Shown one piece after another: positions 1 through 9,041 of a DNA stretch of 64,000 nt. Made by a program: the position numbers and the translations under genes. Each line of letters starts with the position of its first letter. Position 1 is the stretch's first letter. The DNA comes from Arcobacter sp. CECT 8985 (GTDB taxonomy: Bacteria; Campylobacterota; Campylobacteria; Campylobacterales; Arcobacteraceae), in contig NZ_PDKC01000006.1 in assembly GCF_004116495.1 (NCBI RefSeq), forward strand, positions 1-64,000. The letters run 5' to 3'. Below the pieces are notes generated by a model. That model made no database searches, was not told the origin of the DNA, and was given only the letters and a program-made list of their open reading frames with translations.

Positions 1-1694
1 TCATTATTGCAAACTCAAATAAAAAAGCATTAAAACTATATAAAAAAATTAAATTTAATATTGTACTTATAAGCTCTTTTTCTTCATCTTCTAATTTTTT
101 TAAAATTGTAAAAAACATAAGAAAAATAGATAAACAACAAATTTTTATGTTATTTTGTGATCTTAAAAATAAAAAAGATTTAATTAAAGCAATAAAATTA
201 AGAATTAGATATTTTATTTGGCTACCATTAAAAAAAGAAGAAATTCTAAAAACTTTTGATTCATGTTTACAAAGAATAGAAAATAAAAATGAAATAAAAT
301 ATGTAAATTCAATTTTAGAGCAATATAAACTTGCAGTAGATAATTCAACAATACTTTCAAAAACAAATAAAAGTGGGATTATAACTTATGCAAATGAACA
401 GTTTTGTAAAATTTCAAAATATAATTTAAATGAACTTATTGGAAAACAACATAATATTTTAAGACATCCTGATATGCCTAAATCTTTATTTAAAAACATG
501 TGGCAAAGAATTAAAATTGAAAAGAAAATATGGAAAGGAATTATTAAAAATAGAGCTAAAGATGGTAGCTCATATGTAGTAAATGCTACTATTATTCCTA
601 TTTTAGATGAAGATAATCAAGTAGTTGAATACTTAGCTATAAGGCATGATATTACTGAGTTAGAAGAGTATAAAAAACTTTTAGAAGATGAATTAACTTC
701 TACTGCAAAAGGTTTAAAAGAAAAAGTTCATTTAATAAAAGAGTTTGAAAAAGCATTTGATATAAGTACTTCCTTTACTAGAACAGATACAAAAGGAATT
801 ATTACATATGTAAATGGTACTTTTTGTGATACTTCAGGTTTTACAAAAGAGGAACTTGTTGGTAATACATTTAAATGTGTAAGAAATGAAGAAGTTCCTT
901 CAATAATATATGAAAGAATGTGGAAAGACCTAAAAAATAAAAAAACATGGCGTGGTATCTTAAAAAATAAAACAAAAAATAATGAAAATTACTTTATGGA
1001 TACAACTATTATTCCTATTTTAAATACTAATAATGAAATTGTTGAGTATATTAGTATAAAACATAATATTTCTGAAGTTGTAAATTTGAATGAAGAGATA
1101 ATAAATACTCAAAAAGAGGTTATTTTTACCATGGGCTCTATTTGTGAAAGTCGCTCGAATGAGACAGGTAGTCATGTTCAAAGAGTTGCAAATTATTCAT
1201 ATCTTCTTGCAACATTATATGGATTACCTCAAAGAGATTGTGAATTATTAAAGTATGCTTCCCCTGTACATGATATAGGTAAAATAGCAATTGCAGATAA
1301 TATTTTGCAAAAGCCAGGAAAGTTGACAGCTGAAGAGTTTGAGAAAATGAAAGAACATGCATCCATAGGTTATAATATGTTGAAAAACTCTAACAGAGAT
1401 ATTCTAAAAGCAGCTGCAACAATTGCACATGAACATCATGAACGATGGGATGGAACTGGTTATCCAAATGGGTTAAAAAAACAAAATATTCATATATTTG
1501 GAAGAATTACTGCACTTTGTGATGTTTTTGATGCATTAGCAAGTAAAAGATGTTATAAAGAACCATGGCAATTAGATGAAATCTTAAAATTAATAAAAGA
1601 AGAGAAAGCAAAACAGTTTGATCCTGTCTTAGTCGACTTGTTTCTAAAGAATATTGATGATTTTTTAACAATAAAACAAAAACATGAAGATTAA
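1..1694 (+). CDS. Receiver-PAS-PAS-HD-GYP protein (5' end outside window)
   Basis: The frame is open from base 3, so the gene begins left of the window and the ATG at 147 is internal. About 563 residues are visible: a receiver-like domain (nt 1-290), two PAS domains (about nt 340-660 and 750-1080, each with a GIITY(A/V)N motif) and an HD-GYP domain (about nt 1120-1670). HD-GYP proteins hydrolyse cyclic di-GMP in the cytoplasm; the signature here is complete, with HDIGK near nt 1270 and HHERWDGTGYP near nt 1435. The receiver looks degenerate: where the phospho-accepting Asp is expected the protein reads IVLISSFSSSS, and the conserved Lys-Pro reads Leu-Pro. That suggests control by PAS ligands rather than phosphorylation (inference). 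It overlaps the convergent AraC-type gene by 4 bp. Confidence 0.9.
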   Translation, partial: IIANSNKKALKLYKKIKFNIVLISSFSSSSNFFKIVKNIRKIDKQQIFMLFCDLKNKKDLIKAIKLRIRYFIWLPLKKEEILKTFDSCLQRIENKNEIKYVNSILEQYKLAVDNSTILSKTNKSGIITYANEQFCKISKYNLNELIGKQHNILRHPDMPKSLFKNMWQRIKIEKKIWKGIIKNRAKDGSSYVVNATIIPILDEDNQVVEYLAIRHDITELEEYKKLLEDELTSTAKGLKEKVHLIKEFEKAFDISTSFTRTDTKGIITYVNGTFCDTSGFTKEELVGNTFKCVRNEEVPSIIYERMWKDLKNKKTWRGILKNKTKNNENYFMDTTIIPILNTNNEIVEYISIKHNISEVVNLNEEIINTQKEVIFTMGSICESRSNETGSHVQRVANYSYLLATLYGLPQRDCELLKYASPVHDIGKIAIADNILQKPGKLTAEEFEKMKEHASIGYNMLKNSNRDILKAAATIAHEHHERWDGTGYPNGLKKQNIHIFGRITALCDVFDALASKRCYKEPWQLDEILKLIKEEKAKQFDPVLVDLFLKNIDDFLTIKQKHED

Positions 1695-2542
1695 TAAATT
1701 ACATTTATTGGTAAATAAAAAGTAAGATCAAAGTCTTTTCTTTCATCTAAAAATAGATTTTTTTTATAAACAACAAATGAGGGAAGTGTTGTTGCTTCAT
1801 ATCCAGATTGCGGTAACCAAAAGTGATAAACATATCTTAAAAAAGCTAATACATCTCCATAATTTCCTTGTAAGTCAAAAACTGCACATAAAGTTTGAGG
1901 AATTTCTAAAGTAGAAATATCAAGTTTCAAATTTGTTGGTATTTCAATTGCTGCAACATAGTTACAGTTATCTAGTGGTGTGATAGTTGGGTTGTCATGA
2001 AGTAACGCAATTTGTTTAAAATCTTTTATTTCATATTTGTATGCTAATGCTTTTAGTTTTTGCCAACTATTTTTTATACTTTTATTATAACCTTTGTGCC
2101 TAATATATGCACACTTTCTTTTTGGAATAATCTCAATTTTAAAGTTTAAGTTTTTAAATTCTTTATCTTCATTTAATAAAAATTTTGAGTACTCTTTGTG
2201 TCCAAAATTTCTCCAATCTGTAGGAGTATGAGAAAATCTTGATTTAAAAGCTTTTATAAAAGAAGAGTGAGAAGAATATCCACATGTATTTGCAATCTCA
2301 CTAATTGTAGAATGGCTATTCGTAATAAGTAAATTTGCAGCTTTTTGTAATCTTGTTGATGTGATGAAATCAAATATATTTTGATTAGTTTCTTCTTTGA
2401 AGATTCTATGAAAATGGAATTTAGATACACTATTTAATTTTGCCAATTCATCTAATGTTATATTTGTATTTATATGTTTATATATATAAAACATACTTCT
2501 ATTTACTATATTACTTCTTTGTTGTTTAGTCTGCTTTTTCAT
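1691..2542 (-). CDS. AraC-family regulator with GyrI-like effector domain
   Basis: The 283-residue protein has two helix-turn-helix motifs of the AraC/XylS type in its first 110 residues (ITLDELAKLNSVSKFHFHRI, then ISEIANTCGYSSHSSFIKAF), followed by a GyrI/SbmC-like small-molecule domain from about residue 125 to the end. Proteins of this layout (Rob, BmrR-like) bind DNA near promoters and respond to drugs or metabolites; the ligand here cannot be told. It is divergent from the aminotransferase gene at 2651 with about 108 bp between them, so that gene is a reasonable target (inference from position only). Confidence 0.85.
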   Translation of the reverse strand: MKKQTKQQRSNIVNRSMFYIYKHINTNITLDELAKLNSVSKFHFHRIFKEETNQNIFDFITSTRLQKAANLLITNSHSTISEIANTCGYSSHSSFIKAFKSRFSHTPTDWRNFGHKEYSKFLLNEDKEFKNLNFKIEIIPKRKCAYIRHKGYNKSIKNSWQKLKALAYKYEIKDFKQIALLHDNPTITPLDNCNYVAAIEIPTNLKLDISTLEIPQTLCAVFDLQGNYGDVLAFLRYVYHFWLPQSGYEATTLPSFVVYKKNLFLDERKDFDLTFYLPINVIY

Positions 2543-2650
2543 AATCTATTGTATCAAAATAGCAATATAAGACAAATAAAATGAAATTTAAGATAAAGAT
2601 ATAAAAAAATTATTAATATATAATCTATGTAATAAAATTAGGGAGAAAAT

Positions 2651-3745
2651 ATGAAACGATCATATATAAGGGAGATACTTGATGCAATAGATGAAAATAC
2701 TATATCTTTTGCGGGTGGTTTGCCCAATGAAGATTTATTTCCATCTAAACAATTAAAAAAAGCATCAAAAAAAGTATTTAAAGATAAAAATTCATTGCAG
2801 TATAGTAAATCTCAAGGTATTGATTCTTTAAGGGAAAAAGTAGCAGCTTTTTATACTGAATATTATGGATTTAATACAACAAAAGATGAGATATTAATCA
2901 CAACAGGAAGTCAACAAGCATTTGATATTATTTTGAAAAGTTTAGATGCCAAAAATATAGTAGTAGAAAGTCCTTCTTATATTGGAGCATTATCAGCTTT
3001 TAAAATTTTAAAAACTAATATAAAGGATTTTAAAACATTTAATCAACTACAAAATATATTAAAAAAAGATGATGTAGTTTATAGTATTAGTGATTATCAA
3101 AATCCTTCAACAAATACATATACAAAAAAACAAAGAGTTGAATTTGCCCAGATTTTACACAATAAAGATGTTTACTTTATAGAAGATTCAGCATATAGTC
3201 AATTAAGCTTTAACAGTAAGATTAGAAAGCCAATTTCAAAACTTTACAAAGATAAATCTTATCATTTAGGAACATTTTCTAAAATTGTTGCTCCAGGTCT
3301 TAGAGTAGGTTGGATTAGGGCGAATAAACAGTTAATTGAAAAAATATTAGCTGTAAAGGAGTCTTTAGATTTACATACTTCAACTTTTAACCAAATGTTA
3401 ATTGATACATATTTAGAAGAAAATGATATTTTTAAACATATTAAAAAGAATGCAAAAAATTACAAGAAAAGAATGAATTTTATGGCAGATTGTATGGAAA
3501 AATATTTACCAGATTTTGAATTTAAAAGACCAAAAGGTGGAATGTTTATATATGGAAAATTTAATAATATAGATGACACTATGAAATTAGCAAGACAAGC
3601 ATTAAAAGAAAATGTAGCTTTTGTTCCTGCTGAGGTTTTTTATTTTGATGGACAAAAAAGTAATGAAGCAAGATTTAATTTTACAAATTGTGATTTTAAA
3701 AAGACAAAAAAAGGAATTAAGTTATTGTCAAAAATAACTAATTAA
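2651..3745 (+). CDS. PLP-dependent aminotransferase, class I/II (2-aminoadipate/MocR-like)
   Basis: The 364-residue fold-type I aminotransferase starts at an ATG preceded by an AGGGAG ribosome site. SFAGGLPNEDLFP near the N-terminus and YSKSQGIDSLREKVAAFY are characteristic of the branch that includes 2-aminoadipate/alpha-amino acid transaminases and the catalytic half of MocR regulators; the N-terminal GntR DNA-binding part is absent. The PLP Schiff-base lysine is expected in GTFSKIVAPGLRVGW. It would move an amino group between an amino acid and a 2-oxo acid in the cytoplasm; the substrate is not determined. The divergent AraC-type gene may regulate it. Confidence 0.85.
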   Translation: MKRSYIREILDAIDENTISFAGGLPNEDLFPSKQLKKASKKVFKDKNSLQYSKSQGIDSLREKVAAFYTEYYGFNTTKDEILITTGSQQAFDIILKSLDAKNIVVESPSYIGALSAFKILKTNIKDFKTFNQLQNILKKDDVVYSISDYQNPSTNTYTKKQRVEFAQILHNKDVYFIEDSAYSQLSFNSKIRKPISKLYKDKSYHLGTFSKIVAPGLRVGWIRANKQLIEKILAVKESLDLHTSTFNQMLIDTYLEENDIFKHIKKNAKNYKKRMNFMADCMEKYLPDFEFKRPKGGMFIYGKFNNIDDTMKLARQALKENVAFVPAEVFYFDGQKSNEARFNFTNCDFKKTKKGIKLLSKITN

Positions 3746-3787
3746 TAAGATATTTATAACAACATATTACATTTATATTAAATGCAT

Positions 3788-3829
3788 TTGAAGTTGTTTT
3801 TGTAAAAAATATTGCAAAAACAACTTCAA
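3788..3829. terminator. Bidirectional terminator hairpin
   Basis: A 15-bp perfect inverted repeat (TTGAAGTTGTTTTTG paired with CAAAAACAACTTCAA) with a 12-base loop lies between the convergent aminotransferase and DUF89 genes, with T-rich arms on both strands. Confidence 0.75.
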
Positions 3830-3845
3830 TTTAGGTGGTGTTACT

Positions 3846-4703
3846 TTATCCTCTTTTTAATATTATTTCTGAAACATTTCTAGATATTTTATTTGCTACA
3901 ACTTCACACTTTACTTTAAATAAGAAAAATATTCTATCATCTTTATAACTTTCTAAACATTCAAAATTACCCATTCCTTTAGATAAAATCAATGATGCAT
4001 CATCGAAAGTTTTAATAAACTGTTTTGAAGCTTGTGTTTTTTCCATCCCTGGTGTATCAACTCCAGTGCTTATTACTTTGCAATAATCTTGCATATTAAT
4101 TTGATAGGCTTCTTTTATTGTAATATCATTAATTATAGCTTTTCCCCTTGTTGCATAGGTAATTTGAATAGTTGGATATAAGCTTTTTATAGTTTTTATT
4201 AATTCTTTATCAAATACATTTTCTCCTGCATTGTCTGAAAGTATTAAAAGTTTATTTGTAGATTCTAGTTTTGATTTAAAAGTTTCATAATCATTTATTG
4301 AAAAATCAGTATGAAAGATTGTTTTTATTTCATCTTTTAAGCTAAATTCTCTTGAAACTGCAAAGTCAATTACATTTCCTGCAACTGCTGCTTTTATTGC
4401 AGTAAAAAGTTTATCTTTTGCATTTTTTATCTCTTCTTTTACTATAGGTAAGTATGAAATTGCATTTTTAATTGATTCTTGTTTTAATTTTTCTAAAGGA
4501 TCACTTAGCGATGTTTTTTTAGCTAATAACTCATAAACTTCTTTTGCAACAAAAGGAGGAGTTCTTGAAAAATCAAAATTTGAAGATTTTATATTTACTT
4601 CATTCATTATTTCATTAGATAATGTTTCATTTAGATTTAAAAGTTTTGTAGCCTTGTATATTTGAGCTTTTATACACTCAACACAAGTATTTGTTATATT
4701 CAT
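3846..4703 (-). CDS. DUF89/ARMT1-like family protein (putative damage-control phosphatase)
   Basis: The 285-residue protein begins with CVECIKAQIYKA, the cysteine pair of the bacterial/archaeal DUF89 subfamily, and contains SDNAGENVFDKELI, the Asp-Asn motif that binds the active-site metal in this family. Family members are metal-dependent phosphatases proposed to remove damaged or excess phospho-metabolites; the substrate of this subfamily is unsettled. The start is an ATG with a weak AGAG upstream. It is a single gene, convergent with the aminotransferase and divergent from the purine permease gene. Confidence 0.8.
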   Translation of the reverse strand: MNITNTCVECIKAQIYKATKLLNLNETLSNEIMNEVNIKSSNFDFSRTPPFVAKEVYELLAKKTSLSDPLEKLKQESIKNAISYLPIVKEEIKNAKDKLFTAIKAAVAGNVIDFAVSREFSLKDEIKTIFHTDFSINDYETFKSKLESTNKLLILSDNAGENVFDKELIKTIKSLYPTIQITYATRGKAIINDITIKEAYQINMQDYCKVISTGVDTPGMEKTQASKQFIKTFDDASLILSKGMGNFECLESYKDDRIFFLFKVKCEVVANKISRNVSEIILKRG

Positions 4704-4806
4704 TTTTTCTCTATTATTAGTTTTTTTTATATTAGTTTTTACTATTTTTTCTTTTATTTTTAGCTTAATTTAAAAATCGTTTATAAATTATTTACGTAAG
4801 TTATAG

Positions 4807-4812
4807 TATAAT
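4807..4812 (+). promoter_or_regulatory. Probable -10 box for the purine permease gene
   Basis: A perfect TATAAT lies 34 bp before the ATG at 4846. As is common in Campylobacterota, no good -35 box is visible. No purine riboswitch-like structure was recognised in the short leader. Confidence 0.45.
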
Positions 4813-4845
4813 TCCGCCTTTATTTAAAAATTTAAGGATATGGGT

Positions 4846-6144
4846 ATGAACCTCTTCAAACTAAAAGAGCATAACTCAGATGTAAAGACTGAGTTTACCG
4901 CTGGTTTTACTACTTTTTTAACAATGATGTACATTGTTCCTGTAAATGGCTTTATTTTAAGAGATGCAGGATTACCAATGGATGCCGTAATAACAGCGAC
5001 TGCTCTTATTACAATTTTAGCAACATTATTTTCTGGACTTTGGGCTAATACACCTATTGCAATGAGTGTTGGTATGGGGTTAAATGCTTATTTCTCATAT
5101 GGACTTGTTTTAGGTATGAAAATACCATGGCAAACAGCACTTGGAATTGTATTTTTATCTGGTCTTCTTTTTATATTATTATCATTTACAAATTTTAGAG
5201 TCTGGATTATAACTTCTATTCCCATGAATTTAAGAAGAGCAATTAGTGCAGGTATTGGTACTTTTATTGCATTTATTGGTCTTAAACAAATGGGAATGAT
5301 TTCACCTGATAAAGTTACATTTGTTAAGCTTGGTGATTTTTCAGAACCAAATGTATTATTAGGAGCACTTGGTTTAGTATTATGTTTCGTTTTTTATGCT
5401 TACAGGTTAAAAGGTGCTTTTGTTTTCGCAATTGTGATAACATCTATTGTCGCTTGGATTCTTGGTATTAGTCCTATTCCTCATGAATTTGTATCTGCTC
5501 CTTCTTCTATTTCTCCAATTTTCTTTAAGCTTGATATCATTAGTGCACTTTCTTTATCTTTACTTCCTGTTGTTATTACATTTTTAATCACAGATATGTT
5601 TGATACAGTTGGTACATTAACTGGAATTGGTGCAAGAGCAAATATGTTTCAAGATGGAAATAAAAATGATAAGTCATTACAAAAAACACTTGAAGCTGAT
5701 GCAATTGCTACAGCTGCAGGAAGTTTACTTGGAGTATCAACAACAACTGCATTTGTTGAAAGTGCAAGTGGTGTTGAAGAGGGTGGTAGAACAGGATTAA
5801 CTGCTGTATTTACAGCAATGTTTTTTGTTACAACATTATTTATGTTGCCAATATTTAAATCAATACCTTCAAATGCAATTTATCCTGTATTAGTTGTAGT
5901 TGGAGTTTTGATGTTTACAGAGCTTGGAAAAATCAATTTTGAACAAACAGATTTAGCTACAAGTGCTGCAGCATTTTTTATGGTAATTTTAATGCCTCTT
6001 ACATATTCTATTACAAATGGAATATCTGCAGGTTTTCTTATATATACACTTATAAAATTAACAAAAAGAGAATTTAGTGATTTAAATGTAGGAATAATTA
6101 CAATTACACTAATAAGTTTATTAGTATTTATTTTAAGAGGTTAA
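4846..6144 (+). CDS. azgA: NCS2-family purine (guanine/hypoxanthine, AzgA-like) permease
   Basis: The 432-residue inner-membrane protein is hydrophobic throughout, with about 12-14 membrane spans. Motifs FTAGFTTFLTMMYIVPVN, MGLNAYFSY and FITDMFDTVGTLTG are those of the AzgA/PbuG branch of the NCS2 transporters, which import guanine, hypoxanthine or adenine by proton symport. An ATG also exists at 4840, but the AAGGA site at 4834-4838 leaves 7 bases before 4846 and only one before 4840, so 4846 is preferred. The phosphoribosyltransferase gene follows after 4 bp, making an import-and-trap salvage operon. Confidence 0.9.
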   Translation: MNLFKLKEHNSDVKTEFTAGFTTFLTMMYIVPVNGFILRDAGLPMDAVITATALITILATLFSGLWANTPIAMSVGMGLNAYFSYGLVLGMKIPWQTALGIVFLSGLLFILLSFTNFRVWIITSIPMNLRRAISAGIGTFIAFIGLKQMGMISPDKVTFVKLGDFSEPNVLLGALGLVLCFVFYAYRLKGAFVFAIVITSIVAWILGISPIPHEFVSAPSSISPIFFKLDIISALSLSLLPVVITFLITDMFDTVGTLTGIGARANMFQDGNKNDKSLQKTLEADAIATAAGSLLGVSTTTAFVESASGVEEGGRTGLTAVFTAMFFVTTLFMLPIFKSIPSNAIYPVLVVVGVLMFTELGKINFEQTDLATSAAAFFMVILMPLTYSITNGISAGFLIYTLIKLTKREFSDLNVGIITITLISLLVFILRG

Positions 6145-6148
6145 AAAA

Positions 6149-6595
6149 GTGGAAAAATTTTATTATAGTTATGAAGAATTCAAAAATGATACTCAAAAGT
6201 TAGTTGATAGTTGTAGAGACTATAATCCTGATATTTTATTAGCAGTTGCAAGAGGTGGTTTAACATTGTCTCATCTTATGGCTCAAGCAATGGATATGAG
6301 AAATTTATACTCTTTAAATTCAATTCATTATGAAGGTGAATTGAAACTAGATACATTTAATATTTTTAATATTCCAGATGTATCTCATGCAAAAAGAGTT
6401 TTAGTTGTTGATGATATTGTTGATTCAGGTGAAACAATGAGAGAAATTTTAAAAGTATTAAGAGAAAAATTTCCAGAAGTTGAATTTAAACTTGCGACAA
6501 TTTTTTATAAAAAATCTGCTGTATTACAACCTGATTATACAGTTAGAGAAGCTACTGAGTGGATTGACTTCTTTTGGGAAGTTGATGTAAAATAG
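6149..6595 (+). CDS. gpt: Purine phosphoribosyltransferase (Gpt-like)
   Basis: The 148-residue protein has the PRPP-binding loop VLVVDDIVDSGETM near residue 90 and the AVARGGLTLSHLMA segment near residue 33, plus the short C-terminal WIDFFWEVD region resembling xanthine-guanine phosphoribosyltransferase. The family joins a purine base to PRPP to give the nucleoside monophosphate. It starts at GTG, four bases after the permease stop codon, so both are probably one transcript; the pairing supports a guanine/xanthine/hypoxanthine substrate, but the exact base cannot be told from sequence. Confidence 0.85.
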   Translation: MEKFYYSYEEFKNDTQKLVDSCRDYNPDILLAVARGGLTLSHLMAQAMDMRNLYSLNSIHYEGELKLDTFNIFNIPDVSHAKRVLVVDDIVDSGETMREILKVLREKFPEVEFKLATIFYKKSAVLQPDYTVREATEWIDFFWEVDVK

Positions 6596-6599
6596 ATAT

Positions 6600-6621
6600 T
6601 TTGGAGTAGTTTTACTCCAAA
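6600..6621 (+). terminator. Terminator after the purine salvage operon
   Basis: The inverted repeat TTTGGAGTA with TACTCCAAA and a 4-base loop sits just after the gpt stop codon; the downstream tract is AT-rich rather than a pure T run. Confidence 0.6.
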
Positions 6622-6721
6622 TATTTATAATAAAAATTACAAAAAACTGCTTATATCTATATTTTATAGATTTTATATATATTAAAACTATTTTTTTACT
6701 TTTATTTTAATATTTTCTTAG

Positions 6722-6727
6722 TATAAT
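6722..6727 (+). promoter_or_regulatory. Probable -10 box
   Basis: TATAAT lies 28 bp before the start of the small helix-turn-helix gene at 6755. No clear -35 box is visible. Confidence 0.4.
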
Positions 6728-6754
6728 ACTTTTAAATTAAAATAGGGAATGACA

Positions 6755-7021
6755 ATGACTTTTATTGAATTCAAAAAATTACTTCTTGATGCAGAATTAA
6801 CTATTCCAAAATTTACAGCACTTATAAAAGTAAGTGAAAAAAATATACAAGCATATAAAAAGAAAAAAGAAGTTCCAAACGCAATAGCTACTGTTGCAGC
6901 TTGTTTTGCTAAAATGAATCAAGAAGGTATGGATTATAAAACTTTAATAAATGATTTAGATTTAAAGAAAAAAGAGAAAAAAGGTGCTGGTTTTTCTAAA
7001 AAGAAAGAATCAAAAGAATAA
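6755..7021 (+). CDS. Small lysine-rich protein, helix-turn-helix-like
   Basis: The 88-residue product has FIEFKKLLLDAELTIPKFTA and VSEKNIQAYKKKKEVPNAIA, which read like the helices of a small Cro/XRE-type DNA-binding fold, and a very basic C-terminal tail. Function is unknown. The ATG at 6749 is only one base from the AGGG site, whereas 6755 has 7 bases of spacing, so 6755 is taken as the start. It stands alone between two AT-rich intergenic segments. Confidence 0.65.
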   Translation: MTFIEFKKLLLDAELTIPKFTALIKVSEKNIQAYKKKKEVPNAIATVAACFAKMNQEGMDYKTLINDLDLKKKEKKGAGFSKKKESKE

Positions 7022-7091
7022 CAGTAAAATAAATATTAAATATTTATTAATATAAATTAGATAAACTTCCAAAAAACATAGGAAGTTTAAT

Positions 7092-7478
7092 ATGATTGAA
7101 AATAAAAATGTAACAAAATTTTTGGCTATTGCTTCATTTATGATGGCACTTGCTATCGCACTTGGAGCTTTTGGTGCCCACGGGTTAAAATCAATAGTAG
7201 AACCATCAATGCTAAAAGTTTATCATACAGGTGTAGAATATCAATTTTACAATACCTTAGGACTTTTTGCAACTTCGTTTATAATGTATTTAAAACCAAA
7301 TTTAAAAAGATTAGTTGTAGCTTCTTGGCTTATATTAATTGGAATGATTATTTTTAGTTTTTCATTATATCTTTTAGTAATTTTAAACATGCCAATTTTA
7401 GGTGCAATTACTCCAATTGGAGGGACATTATTAATAATTGCATGGATTTTAGTAGCTTTATCAATTTATAAAAAATAA
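7092..7478 (+). CDS. DUF423 family membrane protein
   Basis: The 128-residue protein carries four hydrophobic segments and the motifs ALGAFGAHGLK and VYHTGVEYQFYNTLGL, which identify the DUF423 (YwdK/YgdD) family of small inner-membrane proteins. No activity is established for the family. An AGGAAG site precedes the ATG. The channel gene begins 11 bp after the stop codon, so the two may be cotranscribed. Confidence 0.85.
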   Translation: MIENKNVTKFLAIASFMMALAIALGAFGAHGLKSIVEPSMLKVYHTGVEYQFYNTLGLFATSFIMYLKPNLKRLVVASWLILIGMIIFSFSLYLLVILNMPILGAITPIGGTLLIIAWILVALSIYKK

Positions 7479-7489
7479 GGAGAAATTGA

Positions 7490-8287
7490 TTGATTGAGAA
7501 AATTGAATCAATAAGAGATGCTAGGTGGTTTTCAAATTTAACAACTCTTATTATTATTGCATATGCAAGTGTTTTAGGATTTAAAACATTAGGAGATGTA
7601 GAAACAAAATATTCACTATTATTGCAATTTGCTGATACTTTTGTAACTATATATTTTATCTTTGAAATTGCTATAAAAATGGCAGCAGAGAAAAAGTTTT
7701 TCAATTTTTTTAAAAATGGGTGGAATCTTTTTGATTTTACAATTGTTGTAATTACTTTACTTCCTTTAGAATCTACAGGATTTGCAGCAATTGCAAGACT
7801 TTTAAGAGTATTTAGAGTATTAAGGTTATTTACAGCAAGGCCTGAGTTAAAAGCTATAATTGATATGCTTATTAAAGCAATACCTTCAATAATTGATATT
7901 GTAATATTAATGTTTATAATATTTTATATTTATGCAATTATTGGAAGTTTCTTTTTTGTTGATTTACCATCTGGATTATGGAAAAACTTCTTAGTTTCAA
8001 TGCTTACGTTATTTAGAATTCTTACTTTTGAAGATTGGACAGATGTAATGTATGAAGCAATGGATGTTTATCCTTGGGCTTGGGTATATTTTGTATCATT
8101 TATAATAATTGCAGCATTTGTATTTTTTAATCTATTTGTTGCAGTTATTATTGGTGAAATGCAAAAACTTCAAGAGTCTGAAATGAAAGATGAAATACAT
8201 GAAGATAGTAAAAAATTAGATATTTTATTAAATGAAGTGAAAAGTCTAAGAGAAGAAATTAAACATATAAAGAATAATAAGGATTAA
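7490..8287 (+). CDS. Voltage-gated cation channel of the bacterial NaV/CaV-like family
   Basis: The 265-residue protein is a single six-helix channel domain: S1-S4 in residues 17-115 with S4 arginines at about 103, 106, 109 and 112, pore helices and filter near 165-186, S6 near 200-222, then a C-terminal coiled coil (about 225-262) of the kind that tetramerises bacterial sodium channels. The filter reads TFEDWTD (residues 179-185) instead of the usual TLESWSM-like sequence, giving three acidic side chains. It starts at TTG with AAGGAG 7 bases upstream; no in-frame ATG fits. It lies 11 bp after the DUF423 gene. Ion selectivity is inferred, not known. Confidence 0.9.
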   Translation: MIEKIESIRDARWFSNLTTLIIIAYASVLGFKTLGDVETKYSLLLQFADTFVTIYFIFEIAIKMAAEKKFFNFFKNGWNLFDFTIVVITLLPLESTGFAAIARLLRVFRVLRLFTARPELKAIIDMLIKAIPSIIDIVILMFIIFYIYAIIGSFFFVDLPSGLWKNFLVSMLTLFRILTFEDWTDVMYEAMDVYPWAWVYFVSFIIIAAFVFFNLFVAVIIGEMQKLQESEMKDEIHEDSKKLDILLNEVKSLREEIKHIKNNKD

Positions 8288-8298
8288 TCCTTATTATT
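8273..8298. terminator. Perfect palindrome between convergent genes
   Basis: A 26-base perfect palindrome centred on GATTAATC covers the stop codon of the channel gene and ends at the stop of upp. With AT-rich arms it probably ends transcription in both directions. Confidence 0.6.
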
Positions 8299-8921
8299 TA
8301 ACCATGAGTATTAAATGCTCTATCTCCTGCATCACCTAATCCAGGTCTAATATATTTATTATCATCTAATCTTTCATCAATCTGTGCAATATAGATATTT
8401 ACATCAGGGTGCGCTTCTTGAACAGCTTTTATACCTTCTGGAGCTCCTAAAATATTAAGTGATAATATATTTGTTGCACCTTTTTCTTTTAAGTGTGTTA
8501 TAGAATCTATTAGTGAACCTCCAGTTGCAACCATTGGATCTAATAATAAAATTGTTTTATCTTTTACTTCTGGAATATTTTCATAAAATAGTTTACTTTG
8601 TGCTGTTTGTTCATCTCTTTTCATAGCAATAAATCCACTTCTTGCATATGGTAAAGTTTTTAAAATTCCAGTAAGCATTGGTTCACCAGCTCTTAAAATA
8701 GGAACTAATACTATTTTTTGAACTTCAAGCATTTTAACGTCTAATGGACCTTGCCATGTATTTATATTTGTTGTAATTGTAGGGAAATCTGCAAGTGCTT
8801 CAGCTGCTATCATTCTTGATATCTCTTCAATTGTTAATCTGAATTCATTTGATGCAGTTCTTACATCTCTTAATCTATTTACTAAATGTTTTACAACTAC
8901 ATTAGTACTCTCTTTATACAT
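8298..8921 (-). CDS. upp: Uracil phosphoribosyltransferase
   Basis: The 207-residue protein matches the family length and has the PRPP loop LLLDPMVATGGSLIDSI and the uracil-binding C-terminus PGLGDAGDRAFNTHG. It converts uracil and PRPP to UMP in the cytoplasm. AGGATA precedes the ATG. It is divergent from the uracil permease gene at 9042, the usual functional pair. Confidence 0.95.
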   Translation of the reverse strand: MYKESTNVVVKHLVNRLRDVRTASNEFRLTIEEISRMIAAEALADFPTITTNINTWQGPLDVKMLEVQKIVLVPILRAGEPMLTGILKTLPYARSGFIAMKRDEQTAQSKLFYENIPEVKDKTILLLDPMVATGGSLIDSITHLKEKGATNILSLNILGAPEGIKAVQEAHPDVNIYIAQIDERLDDNKYIRPGLGDAGDRAFNTHG

Positions 8922-9041
8922 ATCATTATCCTAAAAATTTATTTAAACTTTTAATTGTATCAAAAAAGAGCTTATATAGTTTACTCGTTATTAATCGATT
9001 TTTAGCTATTATACTCAAATTTTATACACACAAGAGGACAT

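Noticed and set aside
147-149. ATG at 147 as the start of the first gene
   Set aside because: The frame is open back to base 3 and encodes a receiver-like domain, so this Met is internal.
7408-7704. 98-residue minus-strand frame over the DUF423 and channel genes
   Set aside because: It is antisense to two well-supported genes and has no recognisable motif or start signal.
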